A stretch of DNA of 64,000 bases from Burkholderiaceae bacterium (GCA_031253795.1 JAIRVR010000017.1:62001-126000), one strand, 5' to 3'; shown: positions 1 through 8,710, counted from the stretch's first letter. Made by a program: numbers and translations. Notes: generated from the sequence alone by a model not told the origin.

Positions 1-93
1 GCGGGCCGCCGTGGCGCCCAGCGTGGCGACGGCGGTGGCGGCGAGTGCGAGAAGGGTGGCGCGGCGTGCGCGGCGGGCAGTGGGCGTGTTCAT
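1..93 (-). CDS. Exported protein, N-terminal signal peptide only (cut by window edge)
   Basis: Reading leftwards from the ATG at 93, 31 codons remain open to the window edge. They encode MNTPTARRARRATLLALAA, then TAVATLGATAAR: a basic, arginine-rich n-region, an Ala/Leu hydrophobic core and the start of a cleavage region, which is a typical signal peptide. The mature protein lies outside the window, so its function cannot be named. It is divergent from the LysR gene at 241, the usual arrangement of a LysR and its target. In this genome such targets are often Bug solute-binding proteins or catabolic genes, so a Bug protein is a guess only. Confidence 0.6.
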   Translation of the reverse strand, partial: MNTPTARRARRATLLALAATAVATLGATAAR

Positions 94-240
94 GGCCACC
101 AAGTGTCGATGGCACGCCCCGTGCTTTCAAAACGACAATTTGGCCGCTAGCATGACTGCCGCGCATGCTCGCACCGGTTTGGGGCGCGCCGCTCCGCTGC
201 CCGCCACCGCCACCGCACCCGCGTCCCGTCGCCTTGTCCC

Positions 241-1176
241 ATGCGCCTGCACTCGCCATCGATGTCCGAACTCCACGCCTTCGCCACGGCCGCGCGGCTG
301 GGCAGTTTTTCGCGTGCGGCGGCCGAGCTGTGCGTCACCCAGAGCGCGGTGAGCCGTGCCGTGGCGCGGCTGGAGCAGCACTATGGGCTGGCCCTGGTCA
401 AGCGCAACGCCCATGTGCTGCAGCTCACGCCCATGGGCCGCGAGCTGCTGGATGCCGTGCGCGAGCCGCTGGCCGCCATCGAGGAAACCAGCGAGCGGCT
501 GCGGCTGGGCCAGGCCGACCGCCCGCTGAACCTGGCGGTCGTGCCCACGCTGGCCAGTGTCTGGCTGATTCCGCGCCTGCGCAGCTTCCAGCAGCTGCAC
601 CCCGGCATCCAGGTGAACTTCGTGCCCTATCGCAAGAACGAGGATTTCTCGGGACCGGCCCCCGATGCCGCCGTGCTCACGGGGCTGGGCCCCGAGGACT
701 GGCCGCATTGCAGCTGCGACTACCTCATAGGGCGCGAGATGGTGCCCATCTGCCACCCGGCACGCCTGGCCCAGCGCCTTTGCCAGGGAGGCTGGCGCCG
801 GCCCGGCGACCTGGCCACCGAACCCTTGCTCTATCACACCACGGCCCCGGGCAACTGGACGCAGTGGCTGCGCGCGGCCGGTGCGGGCCGCAAGGCGCCG
901 CAGCTCACCACGGCCTTTGACCAGGTGTCCATGCTGATCCAGGCGGTGATCGCCGACATGGGCCTGGCCCTGGTGCAGCGCTGCCTGGTGCGCGAGGAGC
1001 TGCGCGCCGGCACCGTCGTGGTGCCTTTCGATCTGCCCATCACGCTGCAGCGCGGCTACTTCCTGTGCGTGCCCGAGGGGCGCCGCCCCCGGCCGGGCTT
1101 CGCACAGCTGCGGCGCTGGCTGCTCGATATGGCGGCGGACGACATCGCGGCCATGGGCCTGGGCCCACGGCCCTGA
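241..1176 (+). CDS. LysR-family transcriptional regulator (GcvA-like)
   Basis: A 311-residue protein with the LysR layout. The N-terminal winged helix-turn-helix (about residues 8-66) includes GSFSRAAAELCVTQSAVSRA. The C-terminal co-inducer domain includes the LIPRLRSFQQLHPGIQVNF segment. Length fits the family. A second ATG at 262 (MSELHAF) is an alternative start; conserved sequence begins just after it, so the first seven residues are uncertain. It is divergent from the truncated exported gene at 1-93 and probably controls it. Its stop lies 12 bases from the stop of the convergent dehydrogenase. The effector cannot be predicted. Confidence 0.9.
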   Translation: MRLHSPSMSELHAFATAARLGSFSRAAAELCVTQSAVSRAVARLEQHYGLALVKRNAHVLQLTPMGRELLDAVREPLAAIEETSERLRLGQADRPLNLAVVPTLASVWLIPRLRSFQQLHPGIQVNFVPYRKNEDFSGPAPDAAVLTGLGPEDWPHCSCDYLIGREMVPICHPARLAQRLCQGGWRRPGDLATEPLLYHTTAPGNWTQWLRAAGAGRKAPQLTTAFDQVSMLIQAVIADMGLALVQRCLVREELRAGTVVVPFDLPITLQRGYFLCVPEGRRPRPGFAQLRRWLLDMAADDIAAMGLGPRP

Positions 1177-1188
1177 GGTGCAGCGGAC

Positions 1189-2238
1189 TCAGGCCGCCAG
1201 CGTGGCGTTGTCGATCACGAAGCGGTATTTCACGTCGCCGCGCAGCATGCGCTCGTAGGCGGCGTTGATCTCGTCGGCGCGGATCATCTCGATGTCGGCG
1301 ACGATGCCGTGCTCGGCGCAGAAGTCCAGCATCTCCTGGGTCTCGGGGATGCCGCCGATCATGGAGCCGGCCAGGCTGCGGCGCTTCATGATGAGGTTGA
1401 AGACCTGGGGCGAGGGGTGGGGCGTGGCCGGTGCGCCGACCAGGGCCATGGTGCCGTCGCGCTTGAGCAGGGCGAAGAAGGCGTCCAGGTCGTGCGGTGC
1501 CGCCACCGTGTTGAGGATGAAGTCCAGGCTCTGGGCCTGGGCGGCCATTTCCTCGGCATTGCGCGAGACCACGACCTCGTCGGCACCCAGGGCGCGCGCG
1601 GCCTCCCGCTTGGATTCCGAGGTGGTGAAGGCGACCACGTGGGCGCCCATGGCATGGGCCAGCTTGATGCCCATATGGCCCAGGCCGCCGATGCCGACCA
1701 CGCCCACGCGGTGGCCGGGCCCCGCCTTCCAGTGGCGCAGCGGCGACCAGGTGGTGATGCCCGCGCACAGCAGCGGCGCCACGGCGGCCAGCTGTTCTTC
1801 GGGGTGGCGGATGTGCAGCACATAGCGCTCGTGCACCACGATGCGCTGGGAATAGCCACCCAGGGTATGGCCGGGGGCATCGGGCGTGGGGCCGTTGTAG
1901 GTGCCGACCATGTGATCGCAGTAATTCTCCAGGCCCTGCTCGCAGTCCGCGCAGTGCTTGCAGCTGTCCACGATGCAGCCCACGCCGACCAGGTCGCCGG
2001 GCTTCACGCCCGCCACATGGGCGCCCACGGCCGACACGCGGCCCACGATTTCGTGGCCGGGCACGCAGGGGTAGAGGGTGCCGGCCCATTCCGAGCGCAC
2101 CTGGTGCAGGTCGGAGTGGCAGACGCCGCAGTAGGCGATCTCGATCTGCACGTCGTGGGCGCCGGTTGCACGGCGGCTGATGTCCAGCGACTGCAGGGGC
2201 TGGTCGCCCGCATGGGCGCCGTAGGCTTTGACGGTCAT
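1189..2238 (-). CDS. Zinc-dependent NAD(P) alcohol dehydrogenase (CAD/YahK type)
   Basis: A 349-residue medium-chain dehydrogenase that should interconvert aldehydes and primary alcohols in the cytoplasm. Catalytic zinc ligands are visible in CGVCHSDLH (C40) and GHE (H62, E63). The structural zinc site is C93, C96, C99 and C107. The Rossmann motif GIGGLGHMG is followed by FTTSESK, where the Ser after the second strand favours NADP(H), as in YahK and cinnamyl alcohol dehydrogenases. AAGGA lies 8 bases before the ATG. The gene is divergent from the LysR at 2387, which is its likely regulator. The physiological substrate is unknown. Confidence 0.92.
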   Translation of the reverse strand: MTVKAYGAHAGDQPLQSLDISRRATGAHDVQIEIAYCGVCHSDLHQVRSEWAGTLYPCVPGHEIVGRVSAVGAHVAGVKPGDLVGVGCIVDSCKHCADCEQGLENYCDHMVGTYNGPTPDAPGHTLGGYSQRIVVHERYVLHIRHPEEQLAAVAPLLCAGITTWSPLRHWKAGPGHRVGVVGIGGLGHMGIKLAHAMGAHVVAFTTSESKREAARALGADEVVVSRNAEEMAAQAQSLDFILNTVAAPHDLDAFFALLKRDGTMALVGAPATPHPSPQVFNLIMKRRSLAGSMIGGIPETQEMLDFCAEHGIVADIEMIRADEINAAYERMLRGDVKYRFVIDNATLAA

Positions 2239-2326
2239 GGCATGTGTCCTTGTGGGAAGGGGGTGCGCCGGGTCGGCGGCATGGTTGGGTCCCCGATCTT
2301 CGCCAACGCGGCGGGCCTTGACTAGC

Positions 2327-2339
2327 TAATGAATGCTTA
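2327..2339. promoter_or_regulatory. Candidate LysR box (T-N11-A dyad)
   Basis: TAATGAATGCTTA lies in the AT-rich gap between the divergent alcohol dehydrogenase and LysR genes. It has the T-N11-A form with TAA/TTA ends, typical of LysR recognition half-sites. It is 48 bases before the LysR start and about 90 before the dehydrogenase start. Assignment is from position and pattern only. Confidence 0.35.
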
Positions 2340-2386
2340 ATGGGTATATAAGCTGCACTCATCAATCAGCCACGCTAGGCTTGGCC

Positions 2387-3283
2387 ATGGCACGACGCAA
2401 TCTCAACGACCTGCTGGCTTTCGTCACCGTGGCGCGCGAAGCCAGCTTCACGCGCGCCGCCGCGGCCCTGGGCGTGACCCAGTCGGCGCTGAGCCAGACC
2501 ATACGCGCGCTGGAGGAGCGCCTGCAGATCCGCCTGCTCACGCGCACCACGCGCAGCGTCTCGCCCACGGCGGCCGGCGAGCGGCTGATGCAGGCCATAG
2601 GCCACCGCTTCGACGAGATCGAGGCCGAACTCGACGCCCTGACCGCGCTGCGCGACAAGCCCGGTGGCACGGTGCGAATCACCTGCGGCGACCATGTGCT
2701 GAGCAGCATCCTGCTGCCCCAGCTGGCACCGCTGCTGCGCAGCCATCCCGACATCCAGATGGAGTTCGACGTCTATTACGGCTTTCGCGACATCGTGGCC
2801 GACCGCTTCGATGCCGGCGTGCGCCTGGGCGGCACCATCGACAAGGACATGATCGCCGTGCCCATCGGCCCGCCGCTGCGCATGGCCGTCGTGTCCTCGC
2901 CCGGGTATTTCGAACGCCATCCTCCGCCCAGGGCGCCGCAGGATCTCATGGCCCACCTGTGCATCAACCAGCGCATGGTCACCTCGGGCGGCCTGTATGT
3001 CTGGGAGTTCGAACGCCGCGGCCGCAAGGTCAATGTGCGCGTGGACGGGCCCCTGGTCGTCAACACCACGCCGCCGCAGGTGGACGCGGCCCTCGCCGGC
3101 CTGGGCATTGCCCTGCTGCCCGAGGACGAGGTCAGGGAGCACCTGCAATCGGGCCGCCTGGTGCGCGTGCTGGAGGACTGGTGCCACCGTTTCGACGGCC
3201 ACCATCTGTACTACCCCAGCCGCCGCCAGCCCTCGCCGGCCTTCTCGCTGGTGGTGGAGGCCCTGCGCTGGCGCGGTGCCTAG
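2387..3283 (+). CDS. LysR-family transcriptional regulator
   Basis: A 298-residue LysR protein. The ATG at 2387 (MARRNLNDLLAFVTVAREAS) is chosen because it puts the helix-turn-helix at the usual distance from the N-terminus; the frame stays open to 2333 without conserved sequence. The HTH region reads ASFTRAAAALGVTQSALSQT, followed by a linker helix and a substrate-binding domain ending in YPSRRQPSPAFSLVVEALR, the ending common in the CrgA/AaeR-like group. It probably regulates the divergent alcohol dehydrogenase. Confidence 0.9.
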   Translation: MARRNLNDLLAFVTVAREASFTRAAAALGVTQSALSQTIRALEERLQIRLLTRTTRSVSPTAAGERLMQAIGHRFDEIEAELDALTALRDKPGGTVRITCGDHVLSSILLPQLAPLLRSHPDIQMEFDVYYGFRDIVADRFDAGVRLGGTIDKDMIAVPIGPPLRMAVVSSPGYFERHPPPRAPQDLMAHLCINQRMVTSGGLYVWEFERRGRKVNVRVDGPLVVNTTPPQVDAALAGLGIALLPEDEVREHLQSGRLVRVLEDWCHRFDGHHLYYPSRRQPSPAFSLVVEALRWRGA

Positions 3284-3428
3284 CGGTGCTGGTGGTGCAG
3301 GCCCTGCGCCGGCGAGGCGCAAGGGCGGATCGGTGCCGCAGCGCGGGGGCGGGCCATGGCAGGCCGGGCGGCGCCTGCACGGCATGCAGGCGCACAATGG
3401 ACGTTTTTCCGAACCCGGTCCGCCAGCG

Positions 3429-4844
3429 ATGCAGCAAGAACCCGATTTTCTCCACAACCTGAACCAGGAATTGCGGGATGGCAGGCGCTGGCTGGACCGC
3501 AGCATCGTGCTGGCCTATGCGGCGGCTGCCGGGCTGTGTGTGGTGGCCTTCACGCTGATGGCCGATGCGGGCTTCGCCTTTTTCGAGCGCATCTACCACT
3601 GGCAGGGCGGCTGGCTGGTGCTGTTCTGGATGCCCGCCGTCACGGCCGCCGCCGTGTGGCTGACGCGGCGCTGGGCACCGGGCGCGGCCGGCTCGGGCAT
3701 TCCCCAGGTGATCGCCACGCTGGACCCGTCCCTGGACCCGGGGCAGCGTGGGCGCTTCGTTTCGCTGTGGCTGTCGTTCGCCAAGATGGTGCTGGCCAGC
3801 GCGGGCTTTGCCGCGGGCCTGTCCATAGGCCGCGAAGGACCCTCGGTGCAGGTGGCGGCCGGCGTCATGCACCATGCGCGCCGCTGGTTCGGGCCCCAGT
3901 CCGGCATCAGCAGCCATGCCCTGCTGGTGGCCGGCGGCGCCGCCGGCATCGCGGCGGCCTTCAATGCGCCGCTGGCGGGCGTGGTCTTTGCCATCGAAGA
4001 GCTGTCGCGCAAGCTGGAGTCGCGATCCAGCGGGCTGATCATCGCGGCCATCGTGCTGGCCGGCCTGATGGGCGTGTCGGCTTTCGGCAACCTCAGCTAC
4101 TTCGGTCGCATCCAGGTGCCGGGACTGACCTGGGACGCGCTGCTGCCGGGCCTGTGCGTGACCCTGGCCTGCGGCGTGCTGGGCGGCCTGTTCGCCAAGC
4201 TGCTGGCGGCTTCGCTCACCTCGGCGCCCGAGCGCCTGAACCGGTTGCGCGCGCGCTTTCCCATACGCTTTGCCGCGGCCATCGCCCTGGTCATCGCCGT
4301 CATCGGCCTGGTCACGGGTGGTGCCACGTTCGGCGCAGGATCGGAAGCCGTCAAGCACATGCTGGCGGGCCAGGCCGACGTGCCTTCGTTCTATGTCACG
4401 CTCAAGTTCATCGCCACCTGGCTGTCGGCCTGGGTGGGGGTACCGGGGGGCATTTTCGCGCCCTCGCTGTCCATCGGCGCGGGCGTGGGCCAGAACGTGG
4501 CCTCGCTGATGGGCGCCGACATCGCGCCGGCCCTGATCGCCATGGGCATGGCGGCCTTTCTGGCCGCCGTCACCCAGGCTCCGCTGACGGCCTTCATCAT
4601 CGTCATGGAAATGGTGGATGGCCACTCCATGGTGCTCAGTCTCATGGCGGCCGCCATGCTGGCCAGCCTGGTGTCGCGCATGCTGGCCCGGCCCCTGTAC
4701 GAGACCCTGGCCCAGCACATGCTGAGCCTGGTGCCGGCACCCGCACCCGCACCGGCACCCGCGTCCGCGCCCGCACCCGCACCTGCACCCGAACAGGAGC
4801 CTGCGCCCGCACCCGCCCCGCAGGACAGGGCGCCGGGCGCCTGA
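3429..4844 (+). CDS. CLC-family chloride/proton exchanger
   Basis: A 471-residue polytopic inner-membrane protein with all three CLC selectivity signatures: GSGIP (88-92), GREGP (134-138, gating Glu E136) and GGIFAPSL. After the fourth helix group comes FAIEELSRK, where the double Glu matches the internal proton-coupling glutamate of E. coli ClcA. Exchange of chloride for protons is therefore more likely than a passive channel. No CBS domains follow. The C-terminus is an unusual low-complexity tail of about 38 residues made of Pro-Ala dipeptides with a few Ser, Glu and Gln. The start at 3429 (MQQEPDF) is preferred over the in-frame ATG at 3384 because it gives normal family length. Confidence 0.9.
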   Translation: MQQEPDFLHNLNQELRDGRRWLDRSIVLAYAAAAGLCVVAFTLMADAGFAFFERIYHWQGGWLVLFWMPAVTAAAVWLTRRWAPGAAGSGIPQVIATLDPSLDPGQRGRFVSLWLSFAKMVLASAGFAAGLSIGREGPSVQVAAGVMHHARRWFGPQSGISSHALLVAGGAAGIAAAFNAPLAGVVFAIEELSRKLESRSSGLIIAAIVLAGLMGVSAFGNLSYFGRIQVPGLTWDALLPGLCVTLACGVLGGLFAKLLAASLTSAPERLNRLRARFPIRFAAAIALVIAVIGLVTGGATFGAGSEAVKHMLAGQADVPSFYVTLKFIATWLSAWVGVPGGIFAPSLSIGAGVGQNVASLMGADIAPALIAMGMAAFLAAVTQAPLTAFIIVMEMVDGHSMVLSLMAAAMLASLVSRMLARPLYETLAQHMLSLVPAPAPAPAPASAPAPAPAPEQEPAPAPAPQDRAPGA

Positions 4845-4866
4845 GCGCGGCGGCGCGCCCGCTCAG
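4841..4866. terminator. Stop-codon-containing hairpin between convergent genes
   Basis: CTGAGCG (4841-4847) and CGCTCAG (4860-4866) form a perfect 7-bp inverted repeat around a GC-rich 12-base loop. The stem contains the TGA of the CLC gene and the complement of the TGA of the TonB receptor. No T-run follows on either strand, so it would be a weak or factor-dependent bidirectional terminator. Confidence 0.4.
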
Positions 4867-7094
4867 AAGTCCATGCTGGCGCTGAGGGAGAAGGTGCGCG
4901 GGGCACCCAGGGTCATATAGCCCGAACCCGGGTAGCCGCCCACCGAGGCCCAGTAGTTGCGATCGGTCACGTTGTCCACGCGCAGGCGCAGGGTCAGCAG
5001 CTTGCCCTGGACTTCGGTCATGTAGCGCACGCCCAGGTCCAGGCGGTTCCAGCCGGCCACGCGCAGGCTGTTGACGTCGTTGGCATAGCTGGCGCCGGTG
5101 TGGACCAGGCGGCCGTCCAGGGTCAGGCCCTTGACGCCGGGCACATCCCATTCCGCGCCCATGGTGGCCTGGAAGCGCGGTACGCCGATCACGCGCTTGC
5201 CGTCCGTGGTGGCATTGCCCGTGCTGTCCTGCTTGGCATCCAGCCAGGTGGCGCCACCCAGCAGGCGCAGGCCGCGCACGGGTTCGCCGAACAGGTTGAG
5301 CTCCAGCCCCTGGTGGCGGTCCTTGCCTTCCGAGGTGAACCGGTTGCCGTCGATCAGCGAGCGCGGCTTGTCCGTGGAGAAGAAGGCCAGGCCGCCTCCC
5401 AGCTTGCCGCCGTCGTACTTGACGCCGACTTCCTTTTGCTTGGTCACATAGGGCGACATCTGCTCGCCCGCGTTGACGATGACGGTGTTGCCCGAGCGTG
5501 CCGGCGCCGTATCGCCCTGGGCCAGGCCCTCGATGTAGTTGCCGTACAGCGAGACCTGGGGCGTGAGCTTGAACACCGCGCCCAGCACGGGGCTGGTGCG
5601 GCTCTGGTCATAGGCCGTGCGCACGCCGCCCGGGCTGGTGACCACGCCGTTGTTGACCACGCGGTAGGTCAGGGAATCGGTCTCTATGGTCTGGTGGCGC
5701 ACGCCGGCCGTGACCAGCAGGCGCCCGTCCATCATGGACAGCGTGTCGCCCAGCGCAAAGCTGTTCAGGCGCGTGCCCCGGTTGTAGGCCGGGTTGGACA
5801 GATCGTTGCCCAGGTAGGTCAGCGGCGTGGACGCGTAGTAGCTGGGGTTGTAGAGGTTGGTGTTGAGCGTGTTGCCCAGGCTCATGCCGTAGGCGTTGTA
5901 GACCTTGAGGTCGAAGGCCGAGTAGCTGGCCACGATCTCATGGCCCACGCTGCCGGTCTGCAGGCGCCCGCGCAGTCCGATCTCGCCCGTGCTCACGCGG
6001 TCCTTGCGTGCATTGTCGAAGCGGCTAGTCGTGGCTGCGCCGTTGCCGGTGGCAGCCAGCGTGATGTTGGCCAGCGAGTTGTTCTCGCTGCTGCGGCGCA
6101 GGCCGTAGGCGGCCCAGGCCGTCAGGTTGCTGTTGATGTCCCATTCGCCGCGCAGCGTGCCGAACAGGTCGCGTTCGTCGGAATAGCTCCAGGGCTGGGC
6201 CCAGTTGGAGGACGCGTCGGGGGCCGAGGGAATGGCCGTCAGCCCCGTGCCGGGCGTGACATTGGTGCGCGTGCGCTTGAGGCGGTTTTCCTGCCAGCCG
6301 ATATCGCCCGACAGGCGCACATCGCGGCTGCGCCAGTCCATGCCCACGGACAGCAGGTCCAGCCGCGAGTGTTCCTGGTCGATGGAGGTGTCGCCCGCGC
6401 GATGGGCCGCGTTCACGCGGATGCCCGTGCTCTGGTCGGGGCCGAAGCGCCGGCTCACGTCGGCGGCGATACTGGCCTGGCCGCCGCTGGCCACGCCGGC
6501 CGTCACGCGCGACAGGGGCTCGCTGCCCGCACGCTTGGGCAGCAGGTTGATGTTGCCGCCCAGGCCGCCGCCGTTGGGGCTTGCGCCCATGAGGAAGGTG
6601 GAAGCGCCGCGCAGCAGTTCCACGCGCTCGAACAGTTCGGTGGCGATGTACTGGCGCGGCAGCAGGCTGTACAGGCCGTTGTAGGCCACGTCGTCCGAGC
6701 TCAGCGTGAAGCCGCGCACGAAATATGCTTCCTGGAAGTTGCCGAAGCCGCGCGATACGCGCACCGTCGGGTCGTTCTGCAGCACGTCGCCCACGCTGCG
6801 GGCCTGGCGGTCCTGGATCAGCTCGTTGGTGTAGCTGGTGATGGAAAACGGTGTTTCCATGTTGTCGCGCGTGCCCAGGATGCCGGCGCGTCCGCCGCGC
6901 GCCACCTGGCCGCCCGCATAGGGCTTGGACAGGCCTTCGGCCGAGGCGTCGGCGCTGGCTTCCACGGTGATGGTGCCCAGCTCGGGCGTGGCCACGGGGG
7001 CCGCAGGCGCGGTCTGGGCCCAGACGGTGGCGGAGGACAGGAGGCAGGCCAGGGCCCCGGCGATGGGGGTCAGCGCGTAATGGCGGGAATGCAT
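4863..7094 (-). CDS. TonB-dependent siderophore receptor
   Basis: A 743-residue outer-membrane receptor importing a ferric siderophore using TonB energy. From the ATG at 7094 the signal peptide is MHSRHYALTPIAGALACLL and ends near VWAQ. The plug domain follows (TPFSITSYTNELI, QDRQARSVGDVL, then YFVRGF, RVELLRGAS and GGGLGGNINL). A 22-strand barrel with alternating hydrophobic strands ends in the terminal Phe (SASMDF). There is no N-terminal STN signalling domain, so it should be a plain importer, not a surface-signalling receptor. The frame is open upstream to 7202, but 7094 gives a clean signal peptide and leaves a Fur-like site just upstream. The siderophore cannot be inferred. Confidence 0.92.
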   Translation of the reverse strand: MHSRHYALTPIAGALACLLSSATVWAQTAPAAPVATPELGTITVEASADASAEGLSKPYAGGQVARGGRAGILGTRDNMETPFSITSYTNELIQDRQARSVGDVLQNDPTVRVSRGFGNFQEAYFVRGFTLSSDDVAYNGLYSLLPRQYIATELFERVELLRGASTFLMGASPNGGGLGGNINLLPKRAGSEPLSRVTAGVASGGQASIAADVSRRFGPDQSTGIRVNAAHRAGDTSIDQEHSRLDLLSVGMDWRSRDVRLSGDIGWQENRLKRTRTNVTPGTGLTAIPSAPDASSNWAQPWSYSDERDLFGTLRGEWDINSNLTAWAAYGLRRSSENNSLANITLAATGNGAATTSRFDNARKDRVSTGEIGLRGRLQTGSVGHEIVASYSAFDLKVYNAYGMSLGNTLNTNLYNPSYYASTPLTYLGNDLSNPAYNRGTRLNSFALGDTLSMMDGRLLVTAGVRHQTIETDSLTYRVVNNGVVTSPGGVRTAYDQSRTSPVLGAVFKLTPQVSLYGNYIEGLAQGDTAPARSGNTVIVNAGEQMSPYVTKQKEVGVKYDGGKLGGGLAFFSTDKPRSLIDGNRFTSEGKDRHQGLELNLFGEPVRGLRLLGGATWLDAKQDSTGNATTDGKRVIGVPRFQATMGAEWDVPGVKGLTLDGRLVHTGASYANDVNSLRVAGWNRLDLGVRYMTEVQGKLLTLRLRVDNVTDRNYWASVGGYPGSGYMTLGAPRTFSLSASMDF

Positions 7095-7099
7095 AGCGA

Positions 7100-7130
7100 G
7101 ATGGGAATGAGAATGGTTCCCACTCATTTT
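7100..7130 (-). promoter_or_regulatory. Fur-box-like dyad upstream of the siderophore receptor
   Basis: AATGAG (7106-7111) and CTCATT (7123-7128) form an inverted repeat within a stretch rich in GAATGAGAAT-type hexamers, resembling the Fur recognition unit. It lies 12-34 bases before the preferred receptor start, where Fur would block transcription when iron is plentiful. The match to the classical 19-bp box is partial, so the call rests on position and target type. Confidence 0.5.
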
Positions 7131-7251
7131 AAAAGCGCGGGCCCCGTCGGCCGCCCGGGCGTATCCATTTGTATGTTTGTGCCCACACTGCCATGGTGTC
7201 ATTCACAGCGGGCGCCATTCGTGGCAGGAGGGCCGTGCCGGGCCCAAGGCC

Positions 7252-8298
7252 CTAAAGGCGCAAGGGACTGAACAGGCGGTCGATCTGCTGGCCGTGGGCC
7301 GCATAGGCCGCCGTGGCCGCCTGGCGCGCCGCGGCCAGCAGCCGGTCGCGCGCCTCGCCGCTGGCCAGGTCCAGGCGCATGAAGGCCGGCAGGGGTTCGC
7401 CCTCGTGGTTCACGCGCAGGTAGCGCTGCTGCAGCAGTTCGCCGGCCTGGGCCGAGGCCGTGCGCTCCTGCACGTCCATGATAAAGCCCGGGAGATCGGC
7501 GGCCCATTGCAGGCCCGCGCGGCTGGCCGCCTCGGCGGGGCGCAGGGGCTGGTGGCCGGCCGTGCCCAGGCTGAGCATTTCCACGCGTTCCAGGGATGCG
7601 GGGCTGCGGCGCATGATTTCCATCAGGGCCAGCATGTCGGGGTTGTTCACGGCCAGGCCGCCATCCAGCATGGGAAGCCCGTCGATCTGGCCGGGCTCGA
7701 AGTAGGTGGGCGCTGCCGAAGTGGCCAGGCATGCCTGTTTGAGCGTGGCATCGCTGGCATGGGCCCGGCCGAAAAAGCCCGAGCGAAAGACCTGCACCCG
7801 GCCATGGACCCAGTCCACGGCGGGCACGACCAGGCCCTTGGCGATGGCCGACATCGGCGTGGCCGCATGGGGGCCCAGGCAGGCGTCAATGGCTTCGGAC
7901 AAATGGCCGCTGTCGTACAGCGTGCCGAACAGCAGGCGCCGCAGCGTGCCCGCCTTGCGCGGCGCGAACACGCGGGGCCCGTGGGCGTCGATGGCCTCCA
8001 GCACCTGGCGGGGTGCGATGCCCACGGCCAGGGCGCAGGCCATCAGGCCGCCGATGGATGTGCCCGCGAACACGTCGAATGCCCCGTCCAGCGCACCCTC
8101 GTGCCCGGCCTTGCGGCACAGCGTGACCAGGGCCTGGGCCGTGAACAGGCCGCGGTAGCCGCCGCCTGTCAGCGACAGCACGCGCAGCGGCGCAAAGGCC
8201 TGGCGAGCACCCGTACCGGGCAGCGGCTGTGGCAGGGCGTCCAGGGCCTGCTGGAAATCGGGCGCGAAGGCGGGGCCGGACGCGGCGTCAGAGGGCAT
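7252..8298 (-). CDS. Patatin-like phospholipase, last gene of a Phd/PIN/patatin cassette
   Basis: A 348-residue patatin-fold lipid acyl hydrolase. Visible motifs are the oxyanion loop GGGYRG (45-50), the nucleophile elbow GTSIGG with S81, and the DGG motif with D212, completing the Ser-Asp dyad. The active site therefore looks intact. There is no signal peptide or transmembrane segment, so it is cytoplasmic. The motif style resembles CapV-type patatins that act as effectors in anti-phage CBASS, but no CD-NTase cyclase is near. The start at 8298 (MPSDAASG) overlaps the upstream PIN-like gene by 11 bases, indicating translational coupling. Role as toxin or defence effector is inferred from this context; a housekeeping lipase is the alternative. 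Confidence 0.85.
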   Translation of the reverse strand: MPSDAASGPAFAPDFQQALDALPQPLPGTGARQAFAPLRVLSLTGGGYRGLFTAQALVTLCRKAGHEGALDGAFDVFAGTSIGGLMACALAVGIAPRQVLEAIDAHGPRVFAPRKAGTLRRLLFGTLYDSGHLSEAIDACLGPHAATPMSAIAKGLVVPAVDWVHGRVQVFRSGFFGRAHASDATLKQACLATSAAPTYFEPGQIDGLPMLDGGLAVNNPDMLALMEIMRRSPASLERVEMLSLGTAGHQPLRPAEAASRAGLQWAADLPGFIMDVQERTASAQAGELLQQRYLRVNHEGEPLPAFMRLDLASGEARDRLLAAARQAATAAYAAHGQQIDRLFSPLRL

Positions 8299-8710
8299 GG
8301 ATGGTGACGCCCAGGGCCTGCAGGGCCGCATGCTCGGGCCGGGCGGTTTCCACCACGGCCAGGCCTTCGTGCATGGCCGTGGCATAGACCTGGCGCTCCA
8401 CCTGGCCCACGCCGGGAATGCTGGCGTCCATGCACAGATGGGCCCACATCATGGCGTGGGGCAGCTCGAAGCCCAGCGGGCCCAGGCCCGAGTCGGCCTT
8501 GATGCGGTCCAGCAGGGTGTAGAGATCCGTTTCCAGGTATTTGCGCACGGCGGCATTGCGCTGCGTCTCGATCTTGGCCGTGGCCAGGGCCACGGAAATG
8601 GCGCTGGTGCGTATGCTGCGCGCATCGATGGCGTTGGCCCATTGCCTGGCCGCCGTCTGGCCCGAACCGATGAGCTGCAACAGGGTGCCTGCCGTCAGCA
8701 GCCAGTTCAT
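8288..8710 (-). CDS. PIN-domain-like protein with degenerate active site (VapC/FitB-like)
   Basis: A 140-residue protein, the size of VapC/FitB toxins. By eye it follows the PIN layout: strand 1 NWLLTAGTLLQLI, then SAISVALATAKIE where PIN proteins have the acidic second motif, and ERQVYATAMHEGLAVVE where they have the third acidic residue and its helix. Catalytic acids are mostly missing: the first Asp is T6, the second Glu position is Leu or Ala near 42, and only E105 could stand in for the third. I therefore expect no normal RNase activity. Its ATG overlaps the upstream stop (ATGA, 8710-8707), and it overlaps the patatin gene. Family assignment is inference from pattern; a structure prediction would decide. 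Confidence 0.6.
   Translation of the reverse strand: MNWLLTAGTLLQLIGSGQTAARQWANAIDARSIRTSAISVALATAKIETQRNAAVRKYLETDLYTLLDRIKADSGLGPLGFELPHAMMWAHLCMDASIPGVGQVERQVYATAMHEGLAVVETARPEHAALQALGVTIHAL

Noticed and set aside
1169-1195. Rho-independent terminator between the first LysR and the dehydrogenase
   Set aside because: The inverted repeat (GGCCCTGAG/CTCAGGCC) is imperfect and has no T-run; too weak to list as a feature.
5100-7271. Plus-strand frame of over 700 codons opposite the TonB receptor
   Set aside because: Antisense shadow; the receptor has signal peptide, plug motifs and terminal Phe on the minus strand.
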